A stretch of DNA of 64,000 nt from Spiribacter halobius (GTDB lineage: Bacteria > Pseudomonadota > Gammaproteobacteria > Nitrococcales > Nitrococcaceae): the NCBI RefSeq assembly GCF_020883455.1, contig NZ_CP086615.1, positions 3,038,001 through 3,102,000 of the forward strand. Direction: 5' to 3'. Below the pieces are notes generated by a model. It was given only the letters and a program-made list of their open reading frames with translations. It was not told the DNA's origin and ran no database searches. Below, in pieces: positions 45,578-53,944 of the stretch (the first letter of the stretch is position 1; each line of letters begins with the position of its first letter). The position numbers and the translations under genes were made by a program.

Positions 45578-47044
45578 CTACCGGAACGCCGGCTCGTCGA
45601 AGCTGCGCAGCTTGCGGGAGTGGAGGGCGTCGATGCCCGCCTCCTCGAGCACGCGCAGGGTCTCCAGGCCGATGGTGAGGTGCTGGTTGATGCGGGTGTG
45701 ATAGAAGGCGTTGGCCATGCTGCGGAGCTTCAGCTCGCCGTGCATGGGCTTGTCCGAGACGCAGAGCAGCGTGCCGTAGGGCACGCGCAGGCGGAAGCCG
45801 TTGGCGGCGATGGTGGCGCTCTCCATGTCCACGGCGATGGCGCGGGACTGGCTGAAGCGCTCGTAGAGCTCCTCGTAGCGGAACTCCCAGTTGCGGTTGT
45901 CGGTGCTCGCCACGGTGCCGGTGCGCAGGCGCGTCTTGATATCGCTGCCGGTGAGGCCGGTGACCGCGACCACCGCCTGCTGCAGGGCCACCTGGATTTC
46001 GGCGATGGGCGGCACCGGCACCCACAGGGGCAGATCCTGATCCAGCACGTGGTCCTCGCGGATATAGGCGTGGGCGAGGACGTAGTCGCCGAGCTGCTGG
46101 GAACGGCGCAGTCCCCCGCAGTGGCCGACCATGATCCAGCAGTGCGGGCGCAGCACCGCCAGGTGGTCGGTGATGGTCTTGGCATTGGAAGGTCCGGTGC
46201 CGATGTTGATCAGCGTCACCCCGAGGCCGTCCGCCCGCTTCAAGTGATAGGCCGGCATAGGCGGCTGCTGCGCCGGCGGCACGCCGCCGGCGGGCGTCTC
46301 CGGATCACCGTCCTCCACCACATCCCCGGGCTCGACGAAGGCCGTGTAGACCGCGCTGTCCACCACCTGCTCGTGGCCGTAGGCGATGAAGTCGTCCACG
46401 TAGCGCTGGTAGTTGGTGAACAGGACGAAGCCCTGGAAGTGGCGCGGATCCGTGCCGGTGTAGTGGTGCAGGCGCTGCAGGGCGAGATCCACCCGCAGCG
46501 CCGGAAACAGGGACAGCGGCAGCGGGTGACCGGGCGGCGTGCGATGCGTGCCGTTGGCGATGGCATCGCCGATGCGCCCGAGGTTCGGCAGGTGGAAGAT
46601 GCGCTCCATCTGCCGGACCTGCTCGGCGGTGAGGTCGGCGGTGGCTTCCTCCACCACAAACGGCAGCGGCATCGGCTCGTCGCTCACGCCCACCAGAACC
46701 GGCACGCCGTGGTGCTCGATCAGCAGGCCGAGCTGCTCGCGATAGTAGTCGGCGAAGATGTCCGGTCGGGTGACCGTGGTGCCGTGCACGCCGGCGTTGC
46801 GCAGGGCGCCGTAGGTGGTGCGCGGGGCGACGTTCAGCTCGGAATGCCCCACTTCGATGCCGACGTAGGGGTAGCAGGCGTCGAGCACGCCGTCCGGCTC
46901 ATGGTCACCGGCGACGAAGCGCCGGTGGCGCTCGCGGATGCGCTCGGCCGCCCCTTCGTAGAGCTCACGTATGCGCGCCACCGCCTCCTCTGCGGTGCGG
47001 CATATCTTCAGATCCCGCGCATTGCCGTGTCCGGTCTGCTCCAT
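45578..47044 (-). CDS. amn: AMP nucleosidase
   Basis: Cleaves AMP to adenine and ribose 5-phosphate, regulating the adenylate pool. The 488-residue protein matches the E. coli-type enzyme. An N-terminal AMP nucleosidase domain (RPDIFADYYREQL) precedes a C-terminal nucleoside-phosphorylase fold with GVTLINIGTGPSNAKT, MVGHCGG and AVDMESATIAANG. The start at 47044 has GGGAGG upstream. It lies 75 bases after argG on the same strand. Confidence 0.95.
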   Translation of the reverse strand: MEQTGHGNARDLKICRTAEEAVARIRELYEGAAERIRERHRRFVAGDHEPDGVLDACYPYVGIEVGHSELNVAPRTTYGALRNAGVHGTTVTRPDIFADYYREQLGLLIEHHGVPVLVGVSDEPMPLPFVVEEATADLTAEQVRQMERIFHLPNLGRIGDAIANGTHRTPPGHPLPLSLFPALRVDLALQRLHHYTGTDPRHFQGFVLFTNYQRYVDDFIAYGHEQVVDSAVYTAFVEPGDVVEDGDPETPAGGVPPAQQPPMPAYHLKRADGLGVTLINIGTGPSNAKTITDHLAVLRPHCWIMVGHCGGLRRSQQLGDYVLAHAYIREDHVLDQDLPLWVPVPPIAEIQVALQQAVVAVTGLTGSDIKTRLRTGTVASTDNRNWEFRYEELYERFSQSRAIAVDMESATIAANGFRLRVPYGTLLCVSDKPMHGELKLRSMANAFYHTRINQHLTIGLETLRVLEEAGIDALHSRKLRSFDEPAFR

Positions 47045-47119
47045 GCCGCCTCCCGAGGCCGCCACCGTATGCCGCCACTCTACGCCCGGCACGCGGCCGG
47101 GCGTAGACAGCGCCGCCGC

Positions 47120-48334
47120 TCAGCCGCGCCGCCTCGCCGCGACGCGCAAGCGCAGCGCGTTCAGCTTGATGAAGCCCTCGGCGTCCTTCTGGTCGTAGGC
47201 GCCGGCGTCGTCCTCGAAGGTGGCGATGCTGGCGTCGAACAGGCTGTCGGTCTCCGAGCGGCGGCCGACGACGATGACGTTGCCCTTGTAGAGCTTCAGG
47301 CGCACCGTGCCGTTGACGGTCCCCTGGGTGTCGTCGATGAGCGCCTGCAGGGCGCGGCGCTCGGGGCTCCACCAGTAGCCGTTGTAGATCAGCTCGGCGT
47401 ACTTGGGCATGGCCTCGTCCTTTAGGTGGGCGGACTCGCGGTCGAGGGTGATGGACTCGATGGCACGACGGGCGCGCAGCAGGATGGTGCCGCCAGGGGT
47501 CTCGTAGCAGCCCCGGGACTTCATGCCGACGTAGCGGTTCTCGACGATGTCGATGCGGCCGATGCCGTTGTCGCCGCCAAGGCGGTTCAGCCGCGCGAGC
47601 AGCTCATGGGGGGCGAGGCGCTCGCCGTTGATGGCCACCGGGTCGCCGCGCTCGAAGTCGAGGTCGATCTGCGTCGGCTGGTCCGGGGCGGCCTCGGGGG
47701 CGACGCTCCAGCGCCACATGGCCTCCTCGGCGGGAGTCCAGGTGTCCTCCAGCACCCCACCCTCGTAGGAGATGTGCAGCAGGTTGGCGTCCATCGAGTA
47801 CGGCGAGCCGCCGCCCTCTTTCCGGCCCTCGATGGGGATGCCGCGCTGCTCGGCGTAGGCGAGCAGCTTCTCGCGGGAGTTGAGGTCCCACTCCCGCCAG
47901 GGGGCGATGACGCGGATGCCGGGCTCGAGGCCGTAGTAGCCGAGCTCGAAGCGGACCTGGTCATTGCCCTTGCCGGTGGCGCCGTGGCAGACGGCGTCCG
48001 CCCCCACCTCGCGGGCGATCTCGATCTGGCGCTTGGCGATCAGCGGCCGGGCGATGGAGGTCCCGAGCAGGTACTCGCCCTCGTAGATGGCGTTGGCCCG
48101 GAACATCGGGAAGACGAAATCCCGCACGAACTCCTCGCGCAGGTCGTCGATGTAGATCTCCTGCACGCCGAGCTGCTCGGCCTTCTTCCGCGCGGGCTCC
48201 AGCTCCTCGCCCTGGCCGAGATCGGCGGTGAAGGTCACCACCTCGCAGTCGTAGGTATCCCGCAGCCACTGCAGGATCACGGACGTGTCCAGGCCGCCGG
48301 AGTAGGCGAGCACGACTTTTTTCACTTCACTCAT
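47120..48334 (-). CDS. argG: Argininosuccinate synthase
   Basis: Joins citrulline and aspartate with ATP in arginine synthesis. The 404-residue protein has the P-loop AYSGGLDTS at about residues 9-17, [25 protein letters not shown] and [21 protein letters not shown]. The length matches the family. A longer frame adds 13 residues upstream but the MSEVKK start fits the family. Confidence 0.97.
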   Translation of the reverse strand: MSEVKKVVLAYSGGLDTSVILQWLRDTYDCEVVTFTADLGQGEELEPARKKAEQLGVQEIYIDDLREEFVRDFVFPMFRANAIYEGEYLLGTSIARPLIAKRQIEIAREVGADAVCHGATGKGNDQVRFELGYYGLEPGIRVIAPWREWDLNSREKLLAYAEQRGIPIEGRKEGGGSPYSMDANLLHISYEGGVLEDTWTPAEEAMWRWSVAPEAAPDQPTQIDLDFERGDPVAINGERLAPHELLARLNRLGGDNGIGRIDIVENRYVGMKSRGCYETPGGTILLRARRAIESITLDRESAHLKDEAMPKYAELIYNGYWWSPERRALQALIDDTQGTVNGTVRLKLYKGNVIVVGRRSETDSLFDASIATFEDDAGAYDQKDAEGFIKLNALRLRVAARRRG

Positions 48335-48397
48335 CGAAGGGGTTCCCTTTCCGGGGCGGCCCGGTATGGCCACCCTCTGCGGCCCCGCAGGGCCTCT

Positions 48398-48560
48398 GAG
48401 TTTCGGGTTTCGAGCTTAAAGTTTAAAGTTCGGCGCAGCGCGCCACACGGCAGACTCGGGCGCCGCGCCGTGACCACCGCCCGGTGACGCCGCAGGCCGG
48501 AACCTGCCGTCGCGGTACAGCGGAGCCAAACCTTAAACCTTAAACTTTAAACCCGAAACT
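48398..48560. repeat. Family E inverted repeat between argG and pyrC
   Basis: Left arm GAGTTTCGGGTTTCGAGC with TTAAAGTTTAAAGTTC (48398-48431), and right arm AACCTTAAACCTTAAACTTT with AAACCCGAAACT (48528-48560). The arms are complementary with a few mismatches and surround 96 bases of unique sequence. They are AT-rich against the genome background and occupy the divergent promoter region. Confidence 0.75.
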
Positions 48561-48616
48561 GCTGCGCAGCCGACCCGCGCAACTCCACCCGGCGCCCCAC
48601 TCCAAAGGTCCGACCC

Positions 48617-49666
48617 ATGGACAGCCTCACCATCACGCAGCCCGACGACTGGCATCTGCACCTGCGCGACGGCGACGTGCTCGCCGACGTCGTGCACTGG
48701 AGCGCCGCGCGTTTCGGGCGGGCCATCATCATGCCCAATCTGGTGCCGCCGGTGACCACCACCGAGGCCGCCGTGGCCTACCGGGAGCGCACCCTCGCGG
48801 CGCGGCCCGCAGGCTCCGGCTTCGAGCCGCTGATGACGCTCTACCTCACCGACAACACACCGGCGGCGGAGATCGAACGGGCCGCGGCGAGCGGGGTGGT
48901 ACAGGCAGTGAAGCTCTATCCCGCCGGCGCCACCACCAACTCCGACTCCGGCGTCACCGACCTCGGCCGCTGCCACGACGCCCTCGAGGCCATCGCCGAG
49001 CACGACCTCACTCTCTGCATCCATGGCGAGGTCACCGCCCCCGGCGTGGACATCTTCGACCGGGAGGCGGCGTTTCTCGACGAGCGCCTGGGGCCTCTGC
49101 TGGACGCCCATCCACGCCTGCGCGTGGTGCTGGAGCATCTCACCACCCGCCGTGCGGTGGAGTTCGTGCGGGCCGGCCCGGAGCGTCTCGGCGCCACCAT
49201 TACCCCGCAGCACCTGCTGATGAACCGCAACGACCTGCTTGCCGGCGGCATCCGCCCGCACCACTACTGCCTGCCGGTGCTCAAGCGCGAGCGCGACCGG
49301 GAGGCGCTGCTGGAGGCCGCCACCTCCGGGCATCCGCGCTTCTTCCTCGGCACCGACAGCGCGCCCCACGAGCGCGGACAGAAGGAAACCGCCTGCGGCT
49401 GCGCGGGAATCTTCACCGCGCCGCTGGCGCTCGAGCTCTATGCCGAGGCCTTCGACGCCGTCGGCGCCCTGGCGCGGCTGGAGGGCTTCGCGAGCCACCA
49501 CGGCGCCGATTTCTACGGCCTCCCCCGCAACCGGGATACGCTCACCCTGCGGCGGGCGCCGCGCCGCCTGCCGGACGCCCTGCCCTACGGCCGGGGCTGG
49601 ATCGTGCCGCTGCGCGCGGGTGCCGAAGTGGCCTGGCAGCTTGCCGGGGACCCGGCGAGCCCCTAA
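48617..49666 (+). CDS. pyrC: Dihydroorotase, class II
   Basis: Cyclises carbamoyl aspartate to dihydroorotate in pyrimidine synthesis. The 349-residue zinc amidohydrolase has His13 and His15 (DWHLHLRDG), the carbamylated Lys99 (AVKLYPAGATTNS), metal His residues in CIHGEV and LEHLTT, and Asp in GTDSAPHE. The length matches E. coli PyrC. Confidence 0.97.
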   Translation: MDSLTITQPDDWHLHLRDGDVLADVVHWSAARFGRAIIMPNLVPPVTTTEAAVAYRERTLAARPAGSGFEPLMTLYLTDNTPAAEIERAAASGVVQAVKLYPAGATTNSDSGVTDLGRCHDALEAIAEHDLTLCIHGEVTAPGVDIFDREAAFLDERLGPLLDAHPRLRVVLEHLTTRRAVEFVRAGPERLGATITPQHLLMNRNDLLAGGIRPHHYCLPVLKRERDREALLEAATSGHPRFFLGTDSAPHERGQKETACGCAGIFTAPLALELYAEAFDAVGALARLEGFASHHGADFYGLPRNRDTLTLRRAPRRLPDALPYGRGWIVPLRAGAEVAWQLAGDPASP

Positions 49667-49700
49667 CATCGGCACGCCTCGACGCCACCCGGTCCGCACC

Positions 49701-50351
49701 GTGAGCTCCGACACCTCCCCCGCCGCCGCGCGTATCGCCGGCCGCTTCCGCGGTTTTCTGCCCGTCGTGGTGGATATCGAGACCGGCGGCCTCAACGCCG
49801 CCACCGACGCCGTGCTGCAGATCGCCGCGGTGATCCTGCGCATGGACGACGACGGCCGCCTCGGTCCGGTGGCAACGCACACCACCCACGTCGAGGCCTT
49901 CGAGGGCGCCAACCTCGACCCGAAGTCGCTGGAATTCAACGGTATCGACCCGGACCACCCCCTGCGCATGGCGGTGCCGGAGGAGGAGGCGCTGCGCCAG
50001 ATCTTCCAGCCCGTGCGCGAGGAGATCCGCGCCACCGGCTGCAAACGCGCCGTGCTTGTCGGCCACAACGCCTGGTTCGACCTCGGCTTCCTCAACGCCG
50101 CGGTGAACCGCTGCGGCCTCAAGCGCAACCCCTTCCACCCCTTCTCCAGCTTCGACACGGCGACTCTGGGCGGCCTCGCCTACGGCCAGACCGTGCTCGC
50201 CCGCGCCGTCAAGGCGGCGGGCCTGGAATGGGATCCCCGCGAGGCCCACTCGGCGATCTACGACGCCGAGAAGACCGCCGAGCTCTTCTGCACCATCGTC
50301 AATACCTGGGACGAGCTGAACGGCTTCCCGGACTACTCGGCACGTCGCTAA
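49701..50351 (+). CDS. rnt: Ribonuclease T
   Basis: A 3'-5' exoribonuclease of the DEDDh family that trims tRNA and other stable RNA ends. The 216-residue protein has Asp25 and Glu27 (VVDIETGG), VGHNAWFDLGFLNAA with the second Asp, and the final His/Asp in AHSAIYDAEKTAEL. The start is GTG at 49701. It is 34 bases after pyrC, as in some relatives. Confidence 0.95.
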   Translation: MSSDTSPAAARIAGRFRGFLPVVVDIETGGLNAATDAVLQIAAVILRMDDDGRLGPVATHTTHVEAFEGANLDPKSLEFNGIDPDHPLRMAVPEEEALRQIFQPVREEIRATGCKRAVLVGHNAWFDLGFLNAAVNRCGLKRNPFHPFSSFDTATLGGLAYGQTVLARAVKAAGLEWDPREAHSAIYDAEKTAELFCTIVNTWDELNGFPDYSARR

Positions 50352-50663
50352 CCCAGGTTGGCGCAGGGCCGAAATGTGCGGCCAAGCGCGACGTGGATTC
50401 GATAAACACAACGACACCACGGACACAACGGATCACAACGCTTGCGATTTCGTTGTGCATCGTTGTGCACGTGCTGTCGTTGTGTTTAACCCAGGCACGG
50501 GGCCAGCGGCAGAACGCGTACGCAGAACTGCGTAAGTTGCCGACCTTACGAGGAATATCCAATACCGTTGAAAGGCGTGTACCGCCACCCTGTCACCAAC
50601 GTCGGACAGCGCAGAGCGCACCCGGCGTCGGACCACAAACAGACGCATTCGGAGGTATACGCC
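50352..50663. other. Gap with family H repeat copy 2
   Basis: No gene is seen between rnt and the EF-hand gene. Bases 50402-50488 hold arms AACACAACGACACCACGGAC and GTGCTGTCGTTGTGTTTAA, the same inverted repeat as at 6663-6783. The following sequence up to GGAGGT at 50651 shows nothing recognisable. Confidence 0.65.
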
Positions 50664-50909
50664 ATGATCCGCAAGACCCTTCTGACCCTCGCCCTGGCCG
50701 CCACCGTCACGCCGGCCCTGGCAGCCGTGAAGTCCGGCATCGAGCTCGCCGAGGAGCGTGCGCCGGTGGCGAAGAGCGAAGTCCAGGACCGCTTCCTGAA
50801 GCGGCACTTCAATCGCTACGACAACGACCGGGACGGTCAGCTCGACGCCCAGGAACTGAGCGTGTACATCCAGACGAACCTGGGTGCGCGTTCCGCCGGC
50901 CAGCGGTGA
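50664..50909 (+). CDS. Small secreted EF-hand protein
   Basis: An 81-residue protein with a signal peptide (MIRKTLLTLALAATVTPALA) and a single canonical EF-hand loop DNDRDGQLDAQE at about residues 53-64, with Asp, Asp, Asp, Gln/Leu, Asp and Glu at the calcium positions. A function beyond calcium binding cannot be given. GGAGGT lies seven bases before the ATG. A strong terminator follows. Confidence 0.8.
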   Translation: MIRKTLLTLALAATVTPALAAVKSGIELAEERAPVAKSEVQDRFLKRHFNRYDNDRDGQLDAQELSVYIQTNLGARSAGQR

Positions 50910-50950
50910 GCCGCAACACCGTGGCGCCGGCAACGGGCCACGGAAACGAA

Positions 50951-50983
50951 GCGGGGCGCCCTCGGGCGCCCCGCGCTGTTTCA
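50951..50983 (+). terminator. Rho-independent terminator of the EF-hand gene
   Basis: GCGGGGCGCC-CTC-GGGCGCCCCGC followed by GCTGTTTC. The stem is 10 bp and perfect. It also lies between the convergent EF-hand and grxD genes and may work both ways. Confidence 0.75.
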
Positions 50984-51008
50984 GAGTCCCGCTCCCGGGC
51001 TGTGCCGG

Positions 51009-51335
51009 TCAGGCCTGCTCGCCGCTGGCCTCCTGGACCACCTTCTGCAGCTCCCCGCTCTCGTACATCTCGAGGATGATGTCGCAGCCGCCGAGCAGCT
51101 CGCCGTTGACGTACAGCTGCGGAATGGTCGGCCAGTTGCCGTAGTCCTTGATGCCCTGGCGGATGGCCTCGTCCTCCAGCACGTTGACGTAGGCGAACTC
51201 CACGCCACAGCCGGCGAGCGCCTGGGCGGCGCGCATGGAGAAGCCGCACTGGGGGAACTGCGGCGAGCCCTTCATGTAAAGAATAACGGGGTTGCCTTCC
51301 ACCTGCTGGCGGATGGTGTCCTGCACGTCGCTCAT
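51009..51335 (-). CDS. grxD: Monothiol glutaredoxin (Grx4/GrxD type)
   Basis: A CGFS-type glutaredoxin that binds and transfers [2Fe-2S] clusters with glutathione. The 108-residue protein has Cys30 in CGFS, WPTIPQLYVNGELLGGCDI for glutathione binding, and the usual length. It diverges from rhlB. Confidence 0.96.
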   Translation of the reverse strand: MSDVQDTIRQQVEGNPVILYMKGSPQFPQCGFSMRAAQALAGCGVEFAYVNVLEDEAIRQGIKDYGNWPTIPQLYVNGELLGGCDIILEMYESGELQKVVQEASGEQA

Positions 51336-51495
51336 GGGTCGTTCCTCGTGTCGGTGTCGGCCGTGCGGCGCACGGTGGCAGGTTCAACAGCGCTGATTGT
51401 ACGTCCGTCACGGTGTGTCCCGAAACCATCCGGTCATCGCCCAGGGGGCCGGAACCGGGCGAAAAATCTTTGCGCTTCCGGTATCCTGCGCGCCC

Positions 51496-52785
51496 ATGGA
51501 AAAAGATCATCTCTCCGACGTCCGCTTCGACTCCCTCGGGCTGCACGAGTCCCTGCTCATCGGCCTGCAGGAGGCCGGTTTCGAGCGCTGCACGCCGATC
51601 CAGGCCGAGACCCTGCCCATCCTGCTGCGCAAGCAGGATGTCGCCGGGCAGGCGCAGACCGGCACCGGCAAGTCCGCCGCCTTCCTGCTCGCCTGCATGC
51701 ACCACCTGATGACCACGCCCGTGGAAGAGGGCAAGACCGGGCCCTGGGCCGTGGTGCTCGCGCCCACCCGGGAGCTCGCCCTGCAGATCCACAAGGATGC
51801 CGAGCGCCTCGGCCACTTCACCGGCATGCGCTTCGCCTGCATCTACGGCGGCACGGGCTACGAGAGCCAGCGGCGCACCCTGGAGCAGGGGGTGGACATC
51901 ATGATCGGCACCCCCGGCCGCATCATCGACTTCTACAAGCAGCGGGTCTTCAGCCTGGACAACGTCGAGGTGTGCATCCTCGACGAGGCGGACCGGATGT
52001 TCGACATGGGCTTCATCGCCGACATCCGCTACCTGCTGCGCCGCATGCCGCCGCCGGAGAAGCGCATCAACATGCTGTTCTCGGCGACGCTCTCCGAGCG
52101 CGTGCGCGAGCTCGCCTACGAGCACATGAACGACCCGAAGTCGGTGGAGATCGCCTCGGAGAGCATCACCGCCGACAACGTCCGCCAGCAGCTCTACCAC
52201 GTCGAGAACGACGACAAGATCGGGCTGCTGCTGGGCGTGCTGCGCACCCACGACACCACGCGCACGCTGATCTTCGTCAACACCAAGCGGGATGCCGACA
52301 AGGTCACCGGCTACCTGCTCGGCAACGACATCAAGGCGGCGGTGATCTCCGGGGACATCCCGCAGAACAAGCGCGAGCAGCTGCTGCGGGACTTCCAGCA
52401 GGGCGAGCTGCCGGTGCTGGTGGCCACGGATGTCGCCGCGCGCGGCCTGCACATCCCGGACGTGAGCCACGTCATCAACTACGACCTGCCCCAGGACGCC
52501 GAGGACTATGTCCACCGCGTCGGCCGTACCGCCCGCGCCGGGGCGGCCGGCGATGCCATCAGCTTCGCCTGCGAGAGCTACGTCTACTCGCTGCCGGACA
52601 TCGAGAAGTACATCGAGCAGAAGATCCCCTCGGAGATGGCCCCACCGGACCTGATCGCCGAGGACATCAAGCCGCCCAAGCGCCTGCCCCGGCGGGGCCC
52701 CGCCAAGGGCGGCGGCTCCCGCGGCCGCCCCGGTGGCCGCGGCAACGGCGGCTCCGGCCGGCGCAGCCGGCCCCAGGCCTCCTGA
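51496..52785 (+). CDS. rhlB: ATP-dependent RNA helicase RhlB
   Basis: A DEAD-box helicase that unwinds RNA for the degradosome. The 429-residue protein has the Q motif (CTPIQAETLP), AQTGTGKS, PTRELA, DEAD, SAT, ARGLHIPDVSHVINYDLP and HRVGRTARAGA motifs. It aligns with E. coli RhlB throughout (HLSD start, GVDIMIGTPGRIIDF, MLFSATLSERVREL). A Gly/Arg-rich tail ends the protein. Confidence 0.94.
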   Translation: MEKDHLSDVRFDSLGLHESLLIGLQEAGFERCTPIQAETLPILLRKQDVAGQAQTGTGKSAAFLLACMHHLMTTPVEEGKTGPWAVVLAPTRELALQIHKDAERLGHFTGMRFACIYGGTGYESQRRTLEQGVDIMIGTPGRIIDFYKQRVFSLDNVEVCILDEADRMFDMGFIADIRYLLRRMPPPEKRINMLFSATLSERVRELAYEHMNDPKSVEIASESITADNVRQQLYHVENDDKIGLLLGVLRTHDTTRTLIFVNTKRDADKVTGYLLGNDIKAAVISGDIPQNKREQLLRDFQQGELPVLVATDVAARGLHIPDVSHVINYDLPQDAEDYVHRVGRTARAGAAGDAISFACESYVYSLPDIEKYIEQKIPSEMAPPDLIAEDIKPPKRLPRRGPAKGGGSRGRPGGRGNGGSGRRSRPQAS

Positions 52786-52796
52786 GCGAGACCGCC

Positions 52797-53228
52797 GTGG
52801 CCACGGCGGAGGGCGCCGAGCCGGTACACCAGCTCACGCTCCAGGTGCGCTGGGGCGACATGGACGCCCTCGGCCACGTCAATAACGCCACCTACTTCAC
52901 CTATTTCGAGCAGGCCCGCGTGGCCTGGCTCGAGCGGCTCGCGGGCAGCGGCGGGCACCTCAGCCCCGACGCCGGCAGCGGGCCGGTGGTGGTGACGGCG
53001 AGCTGCGAGTTCCGGCTGCCGATCACCTACCCGGCGACCCTCACCGTGGCCGTGCTGGCAGCACCCCCCGGCCGCAGCAGCATCGACACCTGCTATCGCC
53101 TCGTCGATGCCGGGGACCAGCGCCTCTACGCCCTCGGCGCGGCGCGCATGGTCTGGGTGGACCGCCGCTCCGGGCGCTCGACGCCCCTCCCCGCCGGCCT
53201 GCGAGAGGCCCTGCCCGGCGCCGGATGA
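52797..53228 (+). CDS. Acyl-CoA thioesterase, 4HBT hotdog family
   Basis: A 143-residue hotdog-fold thioesterase of the YbgC/FadM type. The signature RWGDMDALGHVNNATYFTYFEQAR is near the N-terminus and contains the catalytic Asp. The substrate is unknown. I take the GTG at 52797 as start; no better initiation site is visible. It begins 11 bases after rhlB and overlaps the acpH start by four bases. Confidence 0.85.
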   Translation: MATAEGAEPVHQLTLQVRWGDMDALGHVNNATYFTYFEQARVAWLERLAGSGGHLSPDAGSGPVVVTASCEFRLPITYPATLTVAVLAAPPGRSSIDTCYRLVDAGDQRLYALGAARMVWVDRRSGRSTPLPAGLREALPGAG

Positions 53229-53869
53229 ACTTCCTCGCCCACCTCCACGTCGCCGCGGGCAGCGAGCACCTCCTCGCCGGCGCCGTGCTGGCGGATTTCG
53301 TCAAGGGCCGCCTGCCCGGCGGCCTGCCGCCGGCGCTGGCCGCCGGCGTCGAGCTGCACCGGCGCGTGGACAGCTTCACCGACCGCCATCCGCTGGCCCG
53401 GCGGAGTCGGCGCCGGCTGCCCGCGGCCAACCGCAGGGCCGCCGGCATCGCCATCGACATCGTCTATGACCACTTCCTCGCCCGGCACTGGCGGCGCTTC
53501 GCCGACGAGCCGCTGCCGGCCTTCGCCGCCCGCTGTTACGCCTGCCTCGAGGCCCACGCTCCGGCGGTTCCGGACGCCCTGCCCCTGATCCGCGCGATGC
53601 GCGCGGGGGACTGGCTCTGCGGCTATCGCGAGCTCGCCGCCGCCCAGCGGGCGCTGGCGCGCACCGCCCGCCGGCTGCGCCGGCCGGATCTGCTGGCCGG
53701 CGCCCCCGAGGCGCTGGCCCGCGAGCAGGCGGGCCTGGAGACGGATTTCCTGGCGTTCTACCCGGAGCTGCAGCGCTTCGTCCACGGCGAGCGCCAGCGC
53801 CTCGGGGTCCCTGTTGACCAGTCCGCCTGTCTGACCGATTCGCGCCGCCCTGATCCGGCCGGACGTTAA
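53225..53869 (+). CDS. acpH: Acyl carrier protein phosphodiesterase
   Basis: A DUF479/AcpH family protein expected to remove the phosphopantetheine arm of ACP. It starts MNFLAHLHVAAGSEHLLAGAVLADFVKG and contains HRRVDSFTDRHP and DIVYDHFLARHW with the His/Asp metal residues. The predicted protein has 214 residues. The last ~17 (QSACLTDSRRPDPAGR) are encoded by a family B repeat arm (53819-53844) in which the usual TAG is CAG, so the C-terminal tail is probably a recent extension. Confidence 0.88.
   Translation: MNFLAHLHVAAGSEHLLAGAVLADFVKGRLPGGLPPALAAGVELHRRVDSFTDRHPLARRSRRRLPAANRRAAGIAIDIVYDHFLARHWRRFADEPLPAFAARCYACLEAHAPAVPDALPLIRAMRAGDWLCGYRELAAAQRALARTARRLRRPDLLAGAPEALAREQAGLETDFLAFYPELQRFVHGERQRLGVPVDQSACLTDSRRPDPAGR
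53819..53844. repeat. Family B repeat arm read through by acpH (B5)
   Basis: CAGTCCGCCTGTCTGACCGA followed by TTCGCG. It matches the complement of the variant arm at 13522-13550, which starts TAGTCCGCCTGTCTC. Here the first triplet is in frame with acpH as CAG. Confidence 0.6.
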
Positions 53870-53944
53870 CTGGTTCTCGGCCGCGGCCAGGGCGAGGGTG
53901 TAACGCTCCCGGGGGCAGAGGGGGCGTACCACGGCGGAGGGCAC

